DNA of 64,000 nucleotides from an uncultured Azospirillum sp. (GCA_900542055.1 UQMA01000004.1:1-64000); one strand, 5' to 3'. Shown: positions 1-8,992, counted from the stretch's first letter. Made by a program: numbers and translations. Notes: generated by a model from the sequence alone, not told the origin.

Positions 1-72
1 CACAAGAACTCCCAGGGTAGAGCCGGTAGCGGCTACACCTGCCGTCTGTGCAAAAGCGTCGTTTATAAACAT
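1..72 (-). CDS. yajC: YajC, Sec translocon accessory subunit (partial, N-terminal 24 residues)
   Basis: The gene runs off the left edge; only the first 24 codons are present. The start codon is the complement of 70-72, with an AAGGAG ribosome-binding site a few bases upstream. The visible peptide starts MFINDAFAQTAG, which resembles alphaproteobacterial YajC proteins (a short hydrophilic start with an AFAQ motif before the single membrane helix). YajC is an inner-membrane protein of the SecDF-YajC complex. It lies just downstream of the NlpD-like gene on the same strand, an arrangement known in alphaproteobacteria, which supports the call. The membrane helix itself lies outside the window. 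Confidence 0.7.
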   Translation of the reverse strand, partial: MFINDAFAQTAGVAATGSTLGVLV

Positions 73-178
73 GTTATTCTCCTTAAAATAACTAAAACTA
101 GGCACGAATATACACCAATATCCATAGATAACAATATTTAAAAGTAAAATCTTCAACAATTTATTGCGGTTAATTGTA

Positions 179-1048
179 TTATTGCAAATATAAAACAGGG
201 TTAACCGGATTTTTTCCTGAACGGATTTCAAAATGGAGCTGCGGGGTATTGACGCCGCCGGTTGAACCGACTGTTGCTATTTTTTCACCGCGTGTAACTC
301 GCTGCCCTTTTTTTACTAACAGTTTGTCGTTATGCGCATAAGCTGTAATCCATCCGTCATCGTGTTTGATGAGAATTAGATTTCCAAAACCTTTGAGCTC
401 GTTGCCTGCATAAGCTACGGAGCCTTTGTCGGCGGCTTTTACTGTTGCGCCTCGTGCCGCTTTTATGTTTATGCCGTCGTTTGCGCGGCCTTTGCCGATT
501 GTCCCGTATTTTGAAACAATGGTTCCTCGTACCGGCCATGAAAATTTTGTTTTGCGGTATTTTGATACTTTAGTGCTTTTGTTTGTTGTTGTGTTTGTAT
601 ATTTTGAGGAATAGCGCCTGTTTTGTGTAGAGGAGGCAGCTTTGGTTGATGAGGTTACAGGTTTTTGATAAGTGTTTGTTTGACGGCTTGTTCCGTTTAT
701 GGATAATCTTTGTCCTACAATTAATGTGTATGGAGCTTCCAAATTATTATTTGCGGCCAAAGTCTTCACATCAATATTGTATCGTCGTGAAATGCTGTAT
801 AAAGTATCGCCTTTGGCAATGGTGTGATAATTGTTGGCCGGAACTTTCAAAACCTGTCCGATACGCAGAGTGTAGGGCGGAACAAGGTTGTTGGCATCGA
901 TTAAGTCGCGTAATTGTATGTCATAGCGTTTGGACAGGCTGTATAAAGTATCGCCGTGGCTAACGACAATTTCAGCCGGTGTGCTTCCCCACCAACTGCT
1001 GCATCCTGACAGCCATATAAGTATAAGCAATGTGGATAAAATACGCAA
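179..1048 (-). CDS. nlpD: NlpD-like lipoprotein: two LysM domains plus degenerate LytM (M23) domain
   Basis: A probable outer-membrane lipoprotein that regulates cell-wall amidases. I chose the TTG start at 1048 (RILSTLLILIW then lipobox LSGC) because GAGAGG sits 9 bases upstream; an in-frame TTG at 1117 would add 23 residues but has no clear ribosome-binding site. After the lipobox come two LysM repeats (both with a GDTLYS motif), a Ser/Thr/Lys-rich linker and a C-terminal LytM fold. The zinc-ligand positions are changed: NDGINI replaces HxGxD and PQLHFE replaces the HxH pair. E. coli NlpD has equivalent losses and activates AmiC rather than cutting peptidoglycan. An amidase-activator role is therefore inferred. 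It lies directly upstream of yajC on the same strand. Confidence 0.85.
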   Translation of the reverse strand: MRILSTLLILIWLSGCSSWWGSTPAEIVVSHGDTLYSLSKRYDIQLRDLIDANNLVPPYTLRIGQVLKVPANNYHTIAKGDTLYSISRRYNIDVKTLAANNNLEAPYTLIVGQRLSINGTSRQTNTYQKPVTSSTKAASSTQNRRYSSKYTNTTTNKSTKVSKYRKTKFSWPVRGTIVSKYGTIGKGRANDGINIKAARGATVKAADKGSVAYAGNELKGFGNLILIKHDDGWITAYAHNDKLLVKKGQRVTRGEKIATVGSTGGVNTPQLHFEIRSGKNPVNPVLYLQ

Positions 1049-1151
1049 TTTTTTAAACCTCTCAAACAGCTTACGGCAGTGTAACCCTGAGATGTTTAAT
1101 TTTTTATTTATAACCAAATAAGAACTTGCATTTTAAAGCAAAAAAAGTACA

Positions 1152-2645
1152 ATGCAGACGAAAAATAAACAATCGGATATGTGCGGAAAAATGGATAAAA
1201 ATGCTGATATAAAACAGATTATTGATGAAAGCGGCGACAAATATAAATACGGCTTTGTCACTGATATAAAAACGGACACTGTTCCCAAAGGACTTAGCGC
1301 CGATATTATCCGTTTGATTTCTTCCAAAAAAAATGAACCTGAATGGCTATTGGAACGCCGTCTTAAAGCTTTTGAATTTTGGCAGAATATGCAAGAACCG
1401 ACATGGGCAAAATTAGATTATGATAAAATAGATTATCAGGATTTGTATTACTATTCGGCTCCTCAGCAAAAAACAGCTCCGAAAAGTTTGGACGAGGTTA
1501 ATCCCGAATTGTTGAAAACATATGACAAATTGGGAATTCCTCTTAAAGAACAAGAAGCTTTGGCCGGAGTTGTTGCTGTTGATGCTGTTTTTGACAGTGT
1601 GTCCGTGGCAACGACTTATCGCGCAAAACTTGCTGAAAAAGGTGTCATTTTCTGTTCTATTTCTGAAGCTATTCGCGAATATCCGGAATTGGTGAAAAAA
1701 TATTTAGGTTCGGTAGTGCCTTATACGGATAATTTTTTTGCCTGCTTGAATTCAGCAGTGTTTACCGATGGATCTTTTGTCTATATTCCAAAAGGCGTGC
1801 GCTGCCCAATGGAGTTATCGACATATTTCAGAATTAATGCAAAAAATACCGGACAATTTGAACGCACGTTGATTGTGGCAGATGACGACAGCTATGTTTC
1901 TTATTTGGAAGGCTGTACGGCGCCGCAGCGTGATGAAAATCAATTGCATGCGGCAATTGTCGAAATTGTGGTATTGAATAATGCCGAGGTTAAATATTCT
2001 ACAGTTCAAAATTGGTATCCCGGAGATAAAAACGGCAAAGGCGGCGTGTATAATTTTGTTACCAAACGAGCAGCCTGCCGAGGGACAAATTCGAAAGTAT
2101 CGTGGACACAGGTCGAAACGGGATCCGCTGTTACATGGAAATATCCTTCTTGTGTGCTGCAGGGGGATAATTCGGTTGGTGAATTTTATTCGGTGGCATT
2201 AACCAATAATTATCAGCAAGCTGATACCGGTACAAAAATGATACATATCGGAAAAAATACAAAATCACGGATTATATCAAAAGGAATTTCAGCCGGAAGG
2301 TCAAATCAAACTTATCGCGGTTTGGTTCGTATTGCGCCCAATGCCGAAAATGCACATAATTATTCGCAGTGCGATAGTTTGCTTATAGGCTCGACTTGCG
2401 GTTCTCATACGGTTCCTTATATTGAAAATAGAAATAAAACAGCTTGTTTGGAGCATGAGGCTACAACTTCAAAAATCAGTGATGAACAATTGTTCTACTG
2501 CCGCAGCCGAGGAATTAGCGAAGAAGATGCGGTCAGTTTGATTGTCAGCGGATTTTGCAAAGAAGTAATGCAGCAATTGCCAATGGAATTTGCCATAGAA
2601 GCAGCAAAATTAATTAATGTCAATCTGGAGGGGAGCATCGGCTGA
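1152..2645 (+). CDS. sufB: SufB, Fe-S cluster scaffold subunit of SufBCD
   Basis: A 497-residue SufB, about the usual length. The C-terminal half is the beta-helix scaffold, with CDSLLIGSTCG and NKTACLEHEA motifs typical of the family. SufB builds nascent iron-sulfur clusters in the cytoplasm with SufC and SufD, taking sulfur from SufS/SufE. It opens an operon running to sufT. Its stop overlaps the next start as TGATG. The N-terminus is uncertain: ATG at 1152 has no strong ribosome-binding site, and an internal ATG at 1191 (MDKNAD) is possible. No iscR-like regulator precedes it; the upstream neighbour is the divergent nlpD-like gene. Confidence 0.95.
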   Translation: MQTKNKQSDMCGKMDKNADIKQIIDESGDKYKYGFVTDIKTDTVPKGLSADIIRLISSKKNEPEWLLERRLKAFEFWQNMQEPTWAKLDYDKIDYQDLYYYSAPQQKTAPKSLDEVNPELLKTYDKLGIPLKEQEALAGVVAVDAVFDSVSVATTYRAKLAEKGVIFCSISEAIREYPELVKKYLGSVVPYTDNFFACLNSAVFTDGSFVYIPKGVRCPMELSTYFRINAKNTGQFERTLIVADDDSYVSYLEGCTAPQRDENQLHAAIVEIVVLNNAEVKYSTVQNWYPGDKNGKGGVYNFVTKRAACRGTNSKVSWTQVETGSAVTWKYPSCVLQGDNSVGEFYSVALTNNYQQADTGTKMIHIGKNTKSRIISKGISAGRSNQTYRGLVRIAPNAENAHNYSQCDSLLIGSTCGSHTVPYIENRNKTACLEHEATTSKISDEQLFYCRSRGISEEDAVSLIVSGFCKEVMQQLPMEFAIEAAKLINVNLEGSIG

Positions 2646-2926
2646 TGAATATTTACGAACGGGCTGTTGCTGTTTGGGGTAAAGAACCTCAGATGTTGCA
2701 AGTTATTGAAGAAATGAGCGAATTGACCAAAGAAATTTTAAAAAACGTCAATCGCAAAAAAGATAATATCGCCGAATTGATTGAAGAAACGGCAGATGTT
2801 GAAATTATGTTGGAGCAGCTGAAATATTGCTATCAAATCAGCCGTGAGGTTGATGCTTATAAAGCCGAAAAAATAAAAGTTATAGAAAAACGTCTGGATG
2901 AATGGGAGAAAAAAAATAATGACTGA
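2645..2926 (+). CDS. MazG-like all-alpha NTP pyrophosphohydrolase-type protein
   Basis: A 93-residue all-helical protein with an EEMSELTKE helix followed by EETADVEIMLEQL. That matches the EExxE...ExxD metal-binding pattern of the MazG/MazG-like superfamily, which hydrolyses (d)NTPs to monophosphates. It is translationally coupled: its ATG overlaps the sufB stop (TGATG) and its 3' end overlaps the start of sufC. Placement between sufB and sufC is unusual, as standard suf operons have these two adjacent. Substrate and any link to Fe-S assembly are unknown; a house-cleaning pyrophosphatase is the default reading. Confidence 0.7.
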   Translation: MNIYERAVAVWGKEPQMLQVIEEMSELTKEILKNVNRKKDNIAELIEETADVEIMLEQLKYCYQISREVDAYKAEKIKVIEKRLDEWEKKNND

Positions 2927-3677
2927 GCCATTGCTGGAAATAGAAGATTTGTGCGCCCGCGTTGGCAGTAAAGAAATTATCAAAAATTTCAATTTGGTTG
3001 TTAATGAAGGCGAAGTTCACGCCATTATGGGACCGAACGGGGCCGGAAAATCAACTTTGTCCCATGTTCTAACGGGTAAACCCGGTTATGAAATAACATC
3101 GGGAATCATCCGTTTTCATGGTAAAGATTTAACTCAAATGTCTGTTGAAGACCGCGCCCGCGAAGGACTGTTTCTGATTATGCAATATCCGGTTGAAATT
3201 CCCGGAGTTCCCGTAACCAGTTTTCTAAAGCATGCGGTTAATGCGCAGCGTCAATATTATGGACAGCCTGAATTGGATACAATGGAATTTATTAAAATGC
3301 TGCGCGCTGAGGCCAAAAAATTGGGAATTGACGGCGAAATGTTAAAACGTCCGGTTAATGTTGGTTTTTCGGGCGGTGAGAAAAAGAGATTGGAAGCTTT
3401 GCAAATGGCCGTGTTAAAACCGCGTTTGGCCATTTTGGATGAAGCAGATTCTGGATTGGATATTGATGCCGTTAAGGTTGTTGCCAATGGAGTGAATGCT
3501 ATGCTGGATGGACATCGTTCTTTGTTGGTTATTACGCATTATCAAAAGCTTTTGAATTATATCGAGCCTGATTTTGTTCATGTTTTTGCCGATGGACATA
3601 TTGTTAAGTCTGGTGATAAAAGTTTGTCTGAAGAAATTGAAATGAACGGTTACGCCGCTTATGTGAAAGAAAAATAA
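2919..3677 (+). CDS. sufC: SufC, ABC-type ATPase of SufBCD
   Basis: The cytoplasmic ATPase that drives conformational change in SufBCD. It shows Walker A GPNGAGKST, the signature SGGEKKRLE and Walker B LAILDEADSGLD, all standard for SufC. I chose the ATG at 2919 (MTEPLLEIEDL), which has GGGAG about 10 bases upstream, over an in-frame ATG at 2898. The start lies inside the end of the MazG-like gene, and the stop overlaps the sufD start by one base (TAATG), so translation is probably coupled. Confidence 0.95.
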   Translation: MTEPLLEIEDLCARVGSKEIIKNFNLVVNEGEVHAIMGPNGAGKSTLSHVLTGKPGYEITSGIIRFHGKDLTQMSVEDRAREGLFLIMQYPVEIPGVPVTSFLKHAVNAQRQYYGQPELDTMEFIKMLRAEAKKLGIDGEMLKRPVNVGFSGGEKKRLEALQMAVLKPRLAILDEADSGLDIDAVKVVANGVNAMLDGHRSLLVITHYQKLLNYIEPDFVHVFADGHIVKSGDKSLSEEIEMNGYAAYVKEK

Positions 3678-4999
3678 TGACCGGATTGTTACCTGAAATT
3701 CCATTATTCGGGGAAAATATTCCCTGGCTTGACGGCGTTCGCGCCGAAGGGCGCAACAGTTTTTTGCTTCCAACAGTTAAAAACGAAGCATGGAGATATA
3801 CCAAGCTCCATAATTTGAATGGTGAAGATTTTATATATTCTCCATCAAAATTTTTAGAAGAATTATCTGAACAGGAATGCCATTGTCATTGCCATAATCA
3901 TAATGAAAATGATGACTGTGGCTGCAGTCATGAATGTCATTGCAAAAAAAATCCTGATTTATTCGTAGATTTGCCGTTTGATGCTTATCAAATTCATTTT
4001 TATAATGGTAAGTTTGTTCCTTTGTATCCCGATTTTCCGGCTGGTGTCGAATTGATGACATTAATGCAGGCGGTGGTTGAAGGCGAAGCTAAAAATTATA
4101 TCGGAAAATATATTGATTTACAAAAATATCCTTTTGCGGCGCTGAACAGTGCTTTTTTGGAAGAAGGTTTGTTTTTTGTTTTTGAGCGAAACTTAAAACT
4201 TTCAAAGCCTATTGTTATTATCTATCATACTGATACGACAGAACATTTGGTTAATCATATTTGCAATGTTTTTGTTGCGGAAAATAATGCCTCGGCTGCG
4301 ATTGTAGAATATTATACTCATGCGGGAGCGGACAAAGACCGTTATTTTAACAATATTGTCAATGAATTTTATTTGGCACCGCAAGCGGAAATTAAACATT
4401 ATAAATTCCAAAATGAAGCTTTTAAAGCCGTGCATATAGCGCTTAACTATGCCCGTGTTAAATCTGGTGCTGATTATAAGAGCTTTTGTTTGCAAAAAGG
4501 CGCGGATCTCGGCCGTAATGAAACTAAAGTGGAATTGCTGCAGGAAAATGCAGTGGCCGAAGTCGATGCAGCTTATATCATGAACGGTTGGGCGACAATA
4601 GATACCACAACCGATATTGAACATATTTCTTCCAAAACAAAATCGTCGCAGCTTATAAAAGGTGTTGTCGGCGGAGAGGCCAGAGGTGTTTTTCAAGGGA
4701 AAATCCGTATAGAGAAAGACGCTCAGGAAACCGAAGGTCATCAGCTCCATAGAGCATTGCTGTTAAGCGATACGGCAGAAATTGACGTTAAACCAGAACT
4801 CGAAATTTATGCAGATAATGTAAAATGTTCACACGGTGCAGCTTGCGGACAATTGGATAAAGAACAAATGTTTTATATGCAGTCTCGCGGCATCGGCGAA
4901 GCCGAAGCCAAACAGTTGTTGATAGATGCTTATTTGTTGGAAGTTATTAATTTGATTGATGATGAAAAAATCAAAGAATGGATGCGGTCGAATGTATGA
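3677..4999 (+). CDS. sufD: SufD with a Cys/His-rich insert, SufBCD scaffold partner
   Basis: A 440-residue SufD. The C-terminal half has the expected beta-helix and the CSHGAACGQLDKEQ motif with a conserved His. SufD pairs with SufB and is needed for iron acquisition in cluster assembly. Unlike standard SufD, residues 68-89 (bases 3878-3943) hold seven Cys and six His in alternating CHCHCHNH and CGCSHECHC runs, set in an acidic/Asn background between the N-terminal helical part and the core. The insert is in frame, with no frameshift. It overlaps sufC by one base and sufS by eight. Metal binding by the insert is inferred from composition only. Confidence 0.93.
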   Translation: MTGLLPEIPLFGENIPWLDGVRAEGRNSFLLPTVKNEAWRYTKLHNLNGEDFIYSPSKFLEELSEQECHCHCHNHNENDDCGCSHECHCKKNPDLFVDLPFDAYQIHFYNGKFVPLYPDFPAGVELMTLMQAVVEGEAKNYIGKYIDLQKYPFAALNSAFLEEGLFFVFERNLKLSKPIVIIYHTDTTEHLVNHICNVFVAENNASAAIVEYYTHAGADKDRYFNNIVNEFYLAPQAEIKHYKFQNEAFKAVHIALNYARVKSGADYKSFCLQKGADLGRNETKVELLQENAVAEVDAAYIMNGWATIDTTTDIEHISSKTKSSQLIKGVVGGEARGVFQGKIRIEKDAQETEGHQLHRALLLSDTAEIDVKPELEIYADNVKCSHGAACGQLDKEQMFYMQSRGIGEAEAKQLLIDAYLLEVINLIDDEKIKEWMRSNV

Positions 5000-6209
5000 T
5001 ATAGAAAAAATTAGAAATGATTTTCCTAATCTTGCGCTAAAGGTAAACGGTCATCCGAATACATTTTTGGATTCAGCGGCTTCGGCCATGAAACCTCAGG
5101 AAGTTATAGACAAAATCGTTCATACTTATATTTATGATTATGCCAATGTTCATCGCGGTAATTATTACTTTTCGGAGCAGGCAACGTCAGAGTATGAAAA
5201 GGCAAGAGAAATTGTCAGAAGATTTATCAATGCTTCTGACGGTAACGAAATTATTTTTACCCGATCTGCAACCGAAGGTATAAATTTGGTGGCAGCCTCT
5301 TGGGGATTGAATAATTTAAAATCCGGTGATGAAATTTTGCTTTCCGAAGCCGAACATCATGCAAATTTGGTTCCGTGGCAATATGTTCGGGACAAAACCG
5401 GCTGTACATTAAACTTTTTCAAAGTCAATGATGACGGAAGTTTCAATGCCGAAGATTTTTACAAAAAACTTAATTCCAAAGTGCGGTTGGTTGGTGTGAC
5501 AGCTATGTCAAATGTGCTAGGCACAGTGTTTCCGATTAAAGAAATTATCCGTGCGGCACATCTTGCCGGAGCATTGTGTTTGATAGATGCCTGTCAGGCA
5601 ATAGTGCACACCAAACTTGACGTTAAAGAACTTAATTGTGATTTTTTAGCTTTTTCCGGACATAAACTCTATGGTCCGAGCGGTATCGGCTGTTTGTATG
5701 GCAAATATGATTTGTTGGCGGAAATGCCTCCTTATCAATTTGGAGGAGATATGGTTGATGAAGTTACATACGAAAAAACAACCTATGCTCTGCCTCCGGC
5801 TCGTTTTGAGGCAGGTACTCCGGCAATTGTTCAGGCAATAGGTTTGGGAGCTGCTCTGAATTATATGCAAAAATTAGGTATGGATAACATTGAGGAACAT
5901 GAGCAAAACCTGATTAAATATGCTAAAAATCGTTTTTCGGAAGTAAAAGATTTGAAAATAATTGGAAATGCACCGGATAAAGGCGGAGTTTTTGCTTTTG
6001 CTTTGGGAAATATTCATCCGCAAGATGTTGCCTTTATTTTAGATAAAGAAGGGGTTGCAATACGCACCGGACATCATTGCGCTCAGCCTATTGTCAACCG
6101 TATGGGGTACACTTCTTTAGCACGCGCTTCGTTTGGACTATATACAAATTATGAGGATATAGATCGTTTTGTTATGGCTTTGGAAAAAGCTAAAACCTTT
6201 TTCAAATAG
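4992..6209 (+). CDS. sufS: SufS, group II cysteine desulfurase
   Basis: A pyridoxal-phosphate enzyme that converts cysteine to alanine and passes persulfide sulfur to SufE. The PLP lysine is in the SGHKLYGPSGIG motif, and the catalytic cysteine is in RTGHHCAQP near the C-terminus, both as in SufS/CsdA. I took ATG 4992 (MYDIEKIRNDFP), which begins at the usual family N-terminus and overlaps the end of sufD; the longer in-frame start at 4956 lies well inside sufD and would add twelve unrelated residues. About 405 residues, normal length. Confidence 0.95.
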   Translation: MYDIEKIRNDFPNLALKVNGHPNTFLDSAASAMKPQEVIDKIVHTYIYDYANVHRGNYYFSEQATSEYEKAREIVRRFINASDGNEIIFTRSATEGINLVAASWGLNNLKSGDEILLSEAEHHANLVPWQYVRDKTGCTLNFFKVNDDGSFNAEDFYKKLNSKVRLVGVTAMSNVLGTVFPIKEIIRAAHLAGALCLIDACQAIVHTKLDVKELNCDFLAFSGHKLYGPSGIGCLYGKYDLLAEMPPYQFGGDMVDEVTYEKTTYALPPARFEAGTPAIVQAIGLGAALNYMQKLGMDNIEEHEQNLIKYAKNRFSEVKDLKIIGNAPDKGGVFAFALGNIHPQDVAFILDKEGVAIRTGHHCAQPIVNRMGYTSLARASFGLYTNYEDIDRFVMALEKAKTFFK

Positions 6210-6218
6210 GCAAAAAAA

Positions 6219-6641
6219 ATGAGTGAAGAATTTGATATGGAAGAAAAAGAATTAGAGTTGTTGCAGGCAATGTCTGCGCAAGCTCCGGTAGAAGAGTTTT
6301 CCGTCAGCGAAGGAACGGTTTTGCCGGAAGGCACGCCTTTGGCTTCTAAAGATCAATTAATTGAAGCTTTGCGTACAATATGCGATCCCGAAATTATGAT
6401 TAATATATATGATCTCGGTTTGGTTTATGATATACGTCAATCTCTTGATGGTAATGTTGAAGTTGATATGACGCTTACTGCACCCACTTGTCCTGTTGCC
6501 GGTGTTCTTCCGGGGCAGGCGGCGGCGGCGCTTGCCGCACTTGACGGTGTGGGAATAGCCAAAGTCAATTTAGTTTGGGAACCCGCATGGTCGCCGGATC
6601 GCTTGACGGAAGAGGCTAAAGCTATTTTGGAAATGTTTTAA
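6219..6641 (+). CDS. sufT: SufT, MIP18/DUF59-family Fe-S assembly factor
   Basis: A 140-residue protein: about 40 acidic N-terminal residues, then a MIP18 domain with ICDPEIMINIYDLGLVYDI and the LTAPTCPVAG segment carrying the family cysteine. SufT proteins help mature Fe-S proteins and commonly end suf operons. It starts nine bases after sufS and is the last gene of the operon; no sufA follows. Its stop overlaps the convergent M20 peptidase stop. Confidence 0.9.
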   Translation: MSEEFDMEEKELELLQAMSAQAPVEEFSVSEGTVLPEGTPLASKDQLIEALRTICDPEIMINIYDLGLVYDIRQSLDGNVEVDMTLTAPTCPVAGVLPGQAAAALAALDGVGIAKVNLVWEPAWSPDRLTEEAKAILEMF

Positions 6642-7723
6642 AGCAGACTGTCTATAAAAGCTTTTTGAATTGCAGATAGTTCATAAATCGAAGATATCTC
6701 CGCATATTCATTGTCTCCGTGCATATTTTCACCGTTAATGCTATGCATAACAATCGTCGATTTGTTGGCAAACATTCGAGAATCTGTTGCGCCGCATGAA
6801 GTGGTTATGGCAACCGGATGTTTTAAAACCTGTTCTGCTGTTTTTAGATATTGCTGAATTGCCGGCGACGATGCATCCATATATACACCGCGACTGGAAA
6901 GTAAAATTTTATAACAGCAATGACATTTTTCACAGGCTGCTGCAAGAATTTGTTCCAATTGCGGCAAAGAAGTTTTCTCAGTCAATCTGAAATTGAGTCG
7001 TGCAGAGGCTTCTGCAGGAACGACATTGTAAGTGGTGGGCGAATTTAAAGCGGTAACAACCATCGTATCCACCCAGCTGTTTTCTGGTTTATTACCGTCT
7101 TTGTCATAAGGAGGAAAATCTTTTTCTAATTCTTTTATGCAATTTATTAAACGTCCGATTGCGTTTATACCGTTCCAGGGACGGGAACTGTGAGCATTCT
7201 CGCCTTTGGCATTCACTTCAACACTGACCGGATGTTTGTATTTTTCAACCAGATGAAATAAATCGCCGGAATCTGTATCAAGAACAATTTTTGCATTGAT
7301 AATATCGGCTTTTTGCATGGCTTTCATACCATTCGATGTGGTTTCTTCATCGGATGTGATTAAAACGCCGAAACGAATATTTTTGCCGATGGTATAAAGT
7401 AAAGTTTCCAAACAAACGGCAACAGAAGCTTTCATATCCAATCCGCCGCGTCCATATAAGTTTCCGTTTTCAATGCGTGGATTAAAAAGCTCATTTTTGG
7501 CGGGGACAACGTCCAAATGACCAATGGTGGCAACATCAAAATCATATCCGGTGCAGTTAGCTAACAAAAGTACGGGGGAAGCACCTTCAAAATTCCATTC
7601 GCTGACAAAAACCCCTTCTTTAGCATATAGTTTTTTTACCAAAGAAAAAACCTGTCGTATTTCTGCAATATTTCCAGAAATACTTTTTATTTTCATCATT
7701 TCAATGATGTTATCAATAAGCAT
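6638..7723 (-). CDS. M20-family zinc metallopeptidase (ArgE/DapE/carboxypeptidase G2-like)
   Basis: A 361-residue M20 hydrolase with the family metal sites: GHLDVVP, GGLDMKAS, DEETTS (catalytic Glu) and a C-terminal SINGENMHGDNEY histidine. A dimerisation domain containing NAHSSRPWNGINAI lies in the middle. Such enzymes remove acyl or amino-acid groups from small peptides or N-acyl amino acids. The exact substrate cannot be read from sequence; succinyl-diaminopimelate desuccinylase or a generic amidohydrolase are both possible. It overlaps the upstream GNAT gene by 11 bases, so the two are probably cotranscribed, and it converges with sufT. Confidence 0.85.
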   Translation of the reverse strand: MLIDNIIEMMKIKSISGNIAEIRQVFSLVKKLYAKEGVFVSEWNFEGASPVLLLANCTGYDFDVATIGHLDVVPAKNELFNPRIENGNLYGRGGLDMKASVAVCLETLLYTIGKNIRFGVLITSDEETTSNGMKAMQKADIINAKIVLDTDSGDLFHLVEKYKHPVSVEVNAKGENAHSSRPWNGINAIGRLINCIKELEKDFPPYDKDGNKPENSWVDTMVVTALNSPTTYNVVPAEASARLNFRLTEKTSLPQLEQILAAACEKCHCCYKILLSSRGVYMDASSPAIQQYLKTAEQVLKHPVAITTSCGATDSRMFANKSTIVMHSINGENMHGDNEYAEISSIYELSAIQKAFIDSLL

Positions 7724-8438
7724 GTCCGTTCCGTTTCTGCATCATTGTGATATATGTTTGGCTAAGTTGTTTATCACGCATGGTCGCAAGGGCGTTATCT
7801 ATTGTTGTGTGGGCAATTTCCACATCGCTTATGCAAAAGGTTGTGCGTCCGTCTTTTTTGATAATATGGTCAAAATCTTGTGTTTTCGCAAAAGCCTTAA
7901 ATCCAATTCCCTTATAAAATTTTTCGGCATTGCTGTTATTTGCATTATATTCAATGATTAAACTTTCGTATCCTTGTTTTTTCAGTTCCGGAATGGTCTT
8001 GCTCAGCAAATATGTGCCAAGTCCGCAGCGTTGTACTTGCGGATCCAAATAAATTTGGTTCACAATCAAAGTTTTATTGTCAAGCTGAACATTGCGTGAA
8101 AAATTAACTTTTCTTGACCAAGCAAATTCAAAACCATCCAACATGCCTTTCTCGGTATCACTGGTTTTGCCGTCAATCGGATTTGTATAATATTCGGGAA
8201 TTGCTGAATAGCGTACAAATCCTCGCGGTTTATCATCGACATACAAAACAGCAACAACAGAATCTTTATTTTCAGCCATTTTCCATAATTTTTTCAAAAA
8301 ATAGCCTTTGGTATAAAGCGCCATTTCTTCCTGAGATTTATATCCGTTGGAAAGTTTGTTGTATGAACGTTGATATGCCTCGGCCAACGGCAAGATTTGG
8401 CTGAGTTTTTTTTCAAGACTGCGAATAGAAATTTTCAT
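7713..8438 (-). CDS. GNAT-family N-acetyltransferase
   Basis: A 241-residue cytoplasmic protein. The central part is a GNAT fold: IYLDPQVQRCGLGTYLL is the acetyl-CoA-binding motif A (Q/RxxGxG/A), followed by LIIEYNANNSNAEKFYKGIGFK (motif B). The N-terminal 60 residues are helical and resemble nothing I can name. The acceptor substrate is unknown. It is first in a two-gene minus-strand unit with the overlapping M20 peptidase, which suggests acetylation and deacylation of related small molecules; that is inference. Confidence 0.8.
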   Translation of the reverse strand: MKISIRSLEKKLSQILPLAEAYQRSYNKLSNGYKSQEEMALYTKGYFLKKLWKMAENKDSVVAVLYVDDKPRGFVRYSAIPEYYTNPIDGKTSDTEKGMLDGFEFAWSRKVNFSRNVQLDNKTLIVNQIYLDPQVQRCGLGTYLLSKTIPELKKQGYESLIIEYNANNSNAEKFYKGIGFKAFAKTQDFDHIIKKDGRTTFCISDVEIAHTTIDNALATMRDKQLSQTYITMMQKRNGHAY

Positions 8439-8575
8439 GCGTGAACCTTACTTAAAACCTTTAATAAAACGAAATAATTATATATTTTTTGCGCTGTATA
8501 GTCAAATACTTTAACAAAAAACAATAGACCTTTGCGGATATTGGTGCTAAACCATAAAAAACAGGATGAAACACT

Positions 8576-8974
8576 ATGCCAATAGAAGAATTAATTGAAA
8601 ATTTTGAAATTTTAGATGATTGGGAAGATAAGTACCGTTACCTTATTGATTTGGGAGAAAAACTTCCTCCGTTAGAAGAAAACTGCAAAACAGATGCTTG
8701 GAAAGTGGTAGGATGCCAGTCGCAAGTTTGGTTGGTGCCGGCTTTTTCCGATGACGGCACAATCTCATTCAGAGGGGATAGCGATGCCATGATCGTCAGA
8801 GGGTTGATTTTTGTTGTGCTAAGCATTTTTAACCACAAGTCGAAGAAAGAAATCAAAGAGATTGAAGTTAACAATATTTTTGTTAAAATGGGATTGGAAG
8901 AGCATTTGTCGCCCAGCCGCCGCAATGGATTGAGCGCGATGGTTGAAAAAATAAAATTTTATGCTCAGTGTTAA
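8576..8974 (+). CDS. sufE: SufE, sulfur acceptor for SufS
   Basis: A 132-residue SufE: PIEELIENFEILDDWEDKYRYLIDLG and the WKVVGCQSQVW motif whose Cys47 receives persulfide from SufS; the SPSRRNGLSAM C-terminal helix is also typical. It completes the SUF sulfur-transfer pathway but stands 1.9 kb from the suf operon, separated by two minus-strand genes, and leads into the sucC-like gene 18 bases downstream. The upstream 137 bases hold its promoter region; I saw no clear operator. Confidence 0.92.
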   Translation: MPIEELIENFEILDDWEDKYRYLIDLGEKLPPLEENCKTDAWKVVGCQSQVWLVPAFSDDGTISFRGDSDAMIVRGLIFVVLSIFNHKSKKEIKEIEVNNIFVKMGLEEHLSPSRRNGLSAMVEKIKFYAQC

Positions 8975-8992
8975 CGGCAATGAGAGATTTTT

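Noticed and set aside
4956..4991. Longer N-terminus for SufS
   Set aside because: The 12 extra residues are encoded deep inside sufD and do not resemble the family; ATG 4992 begins at the conserved start.
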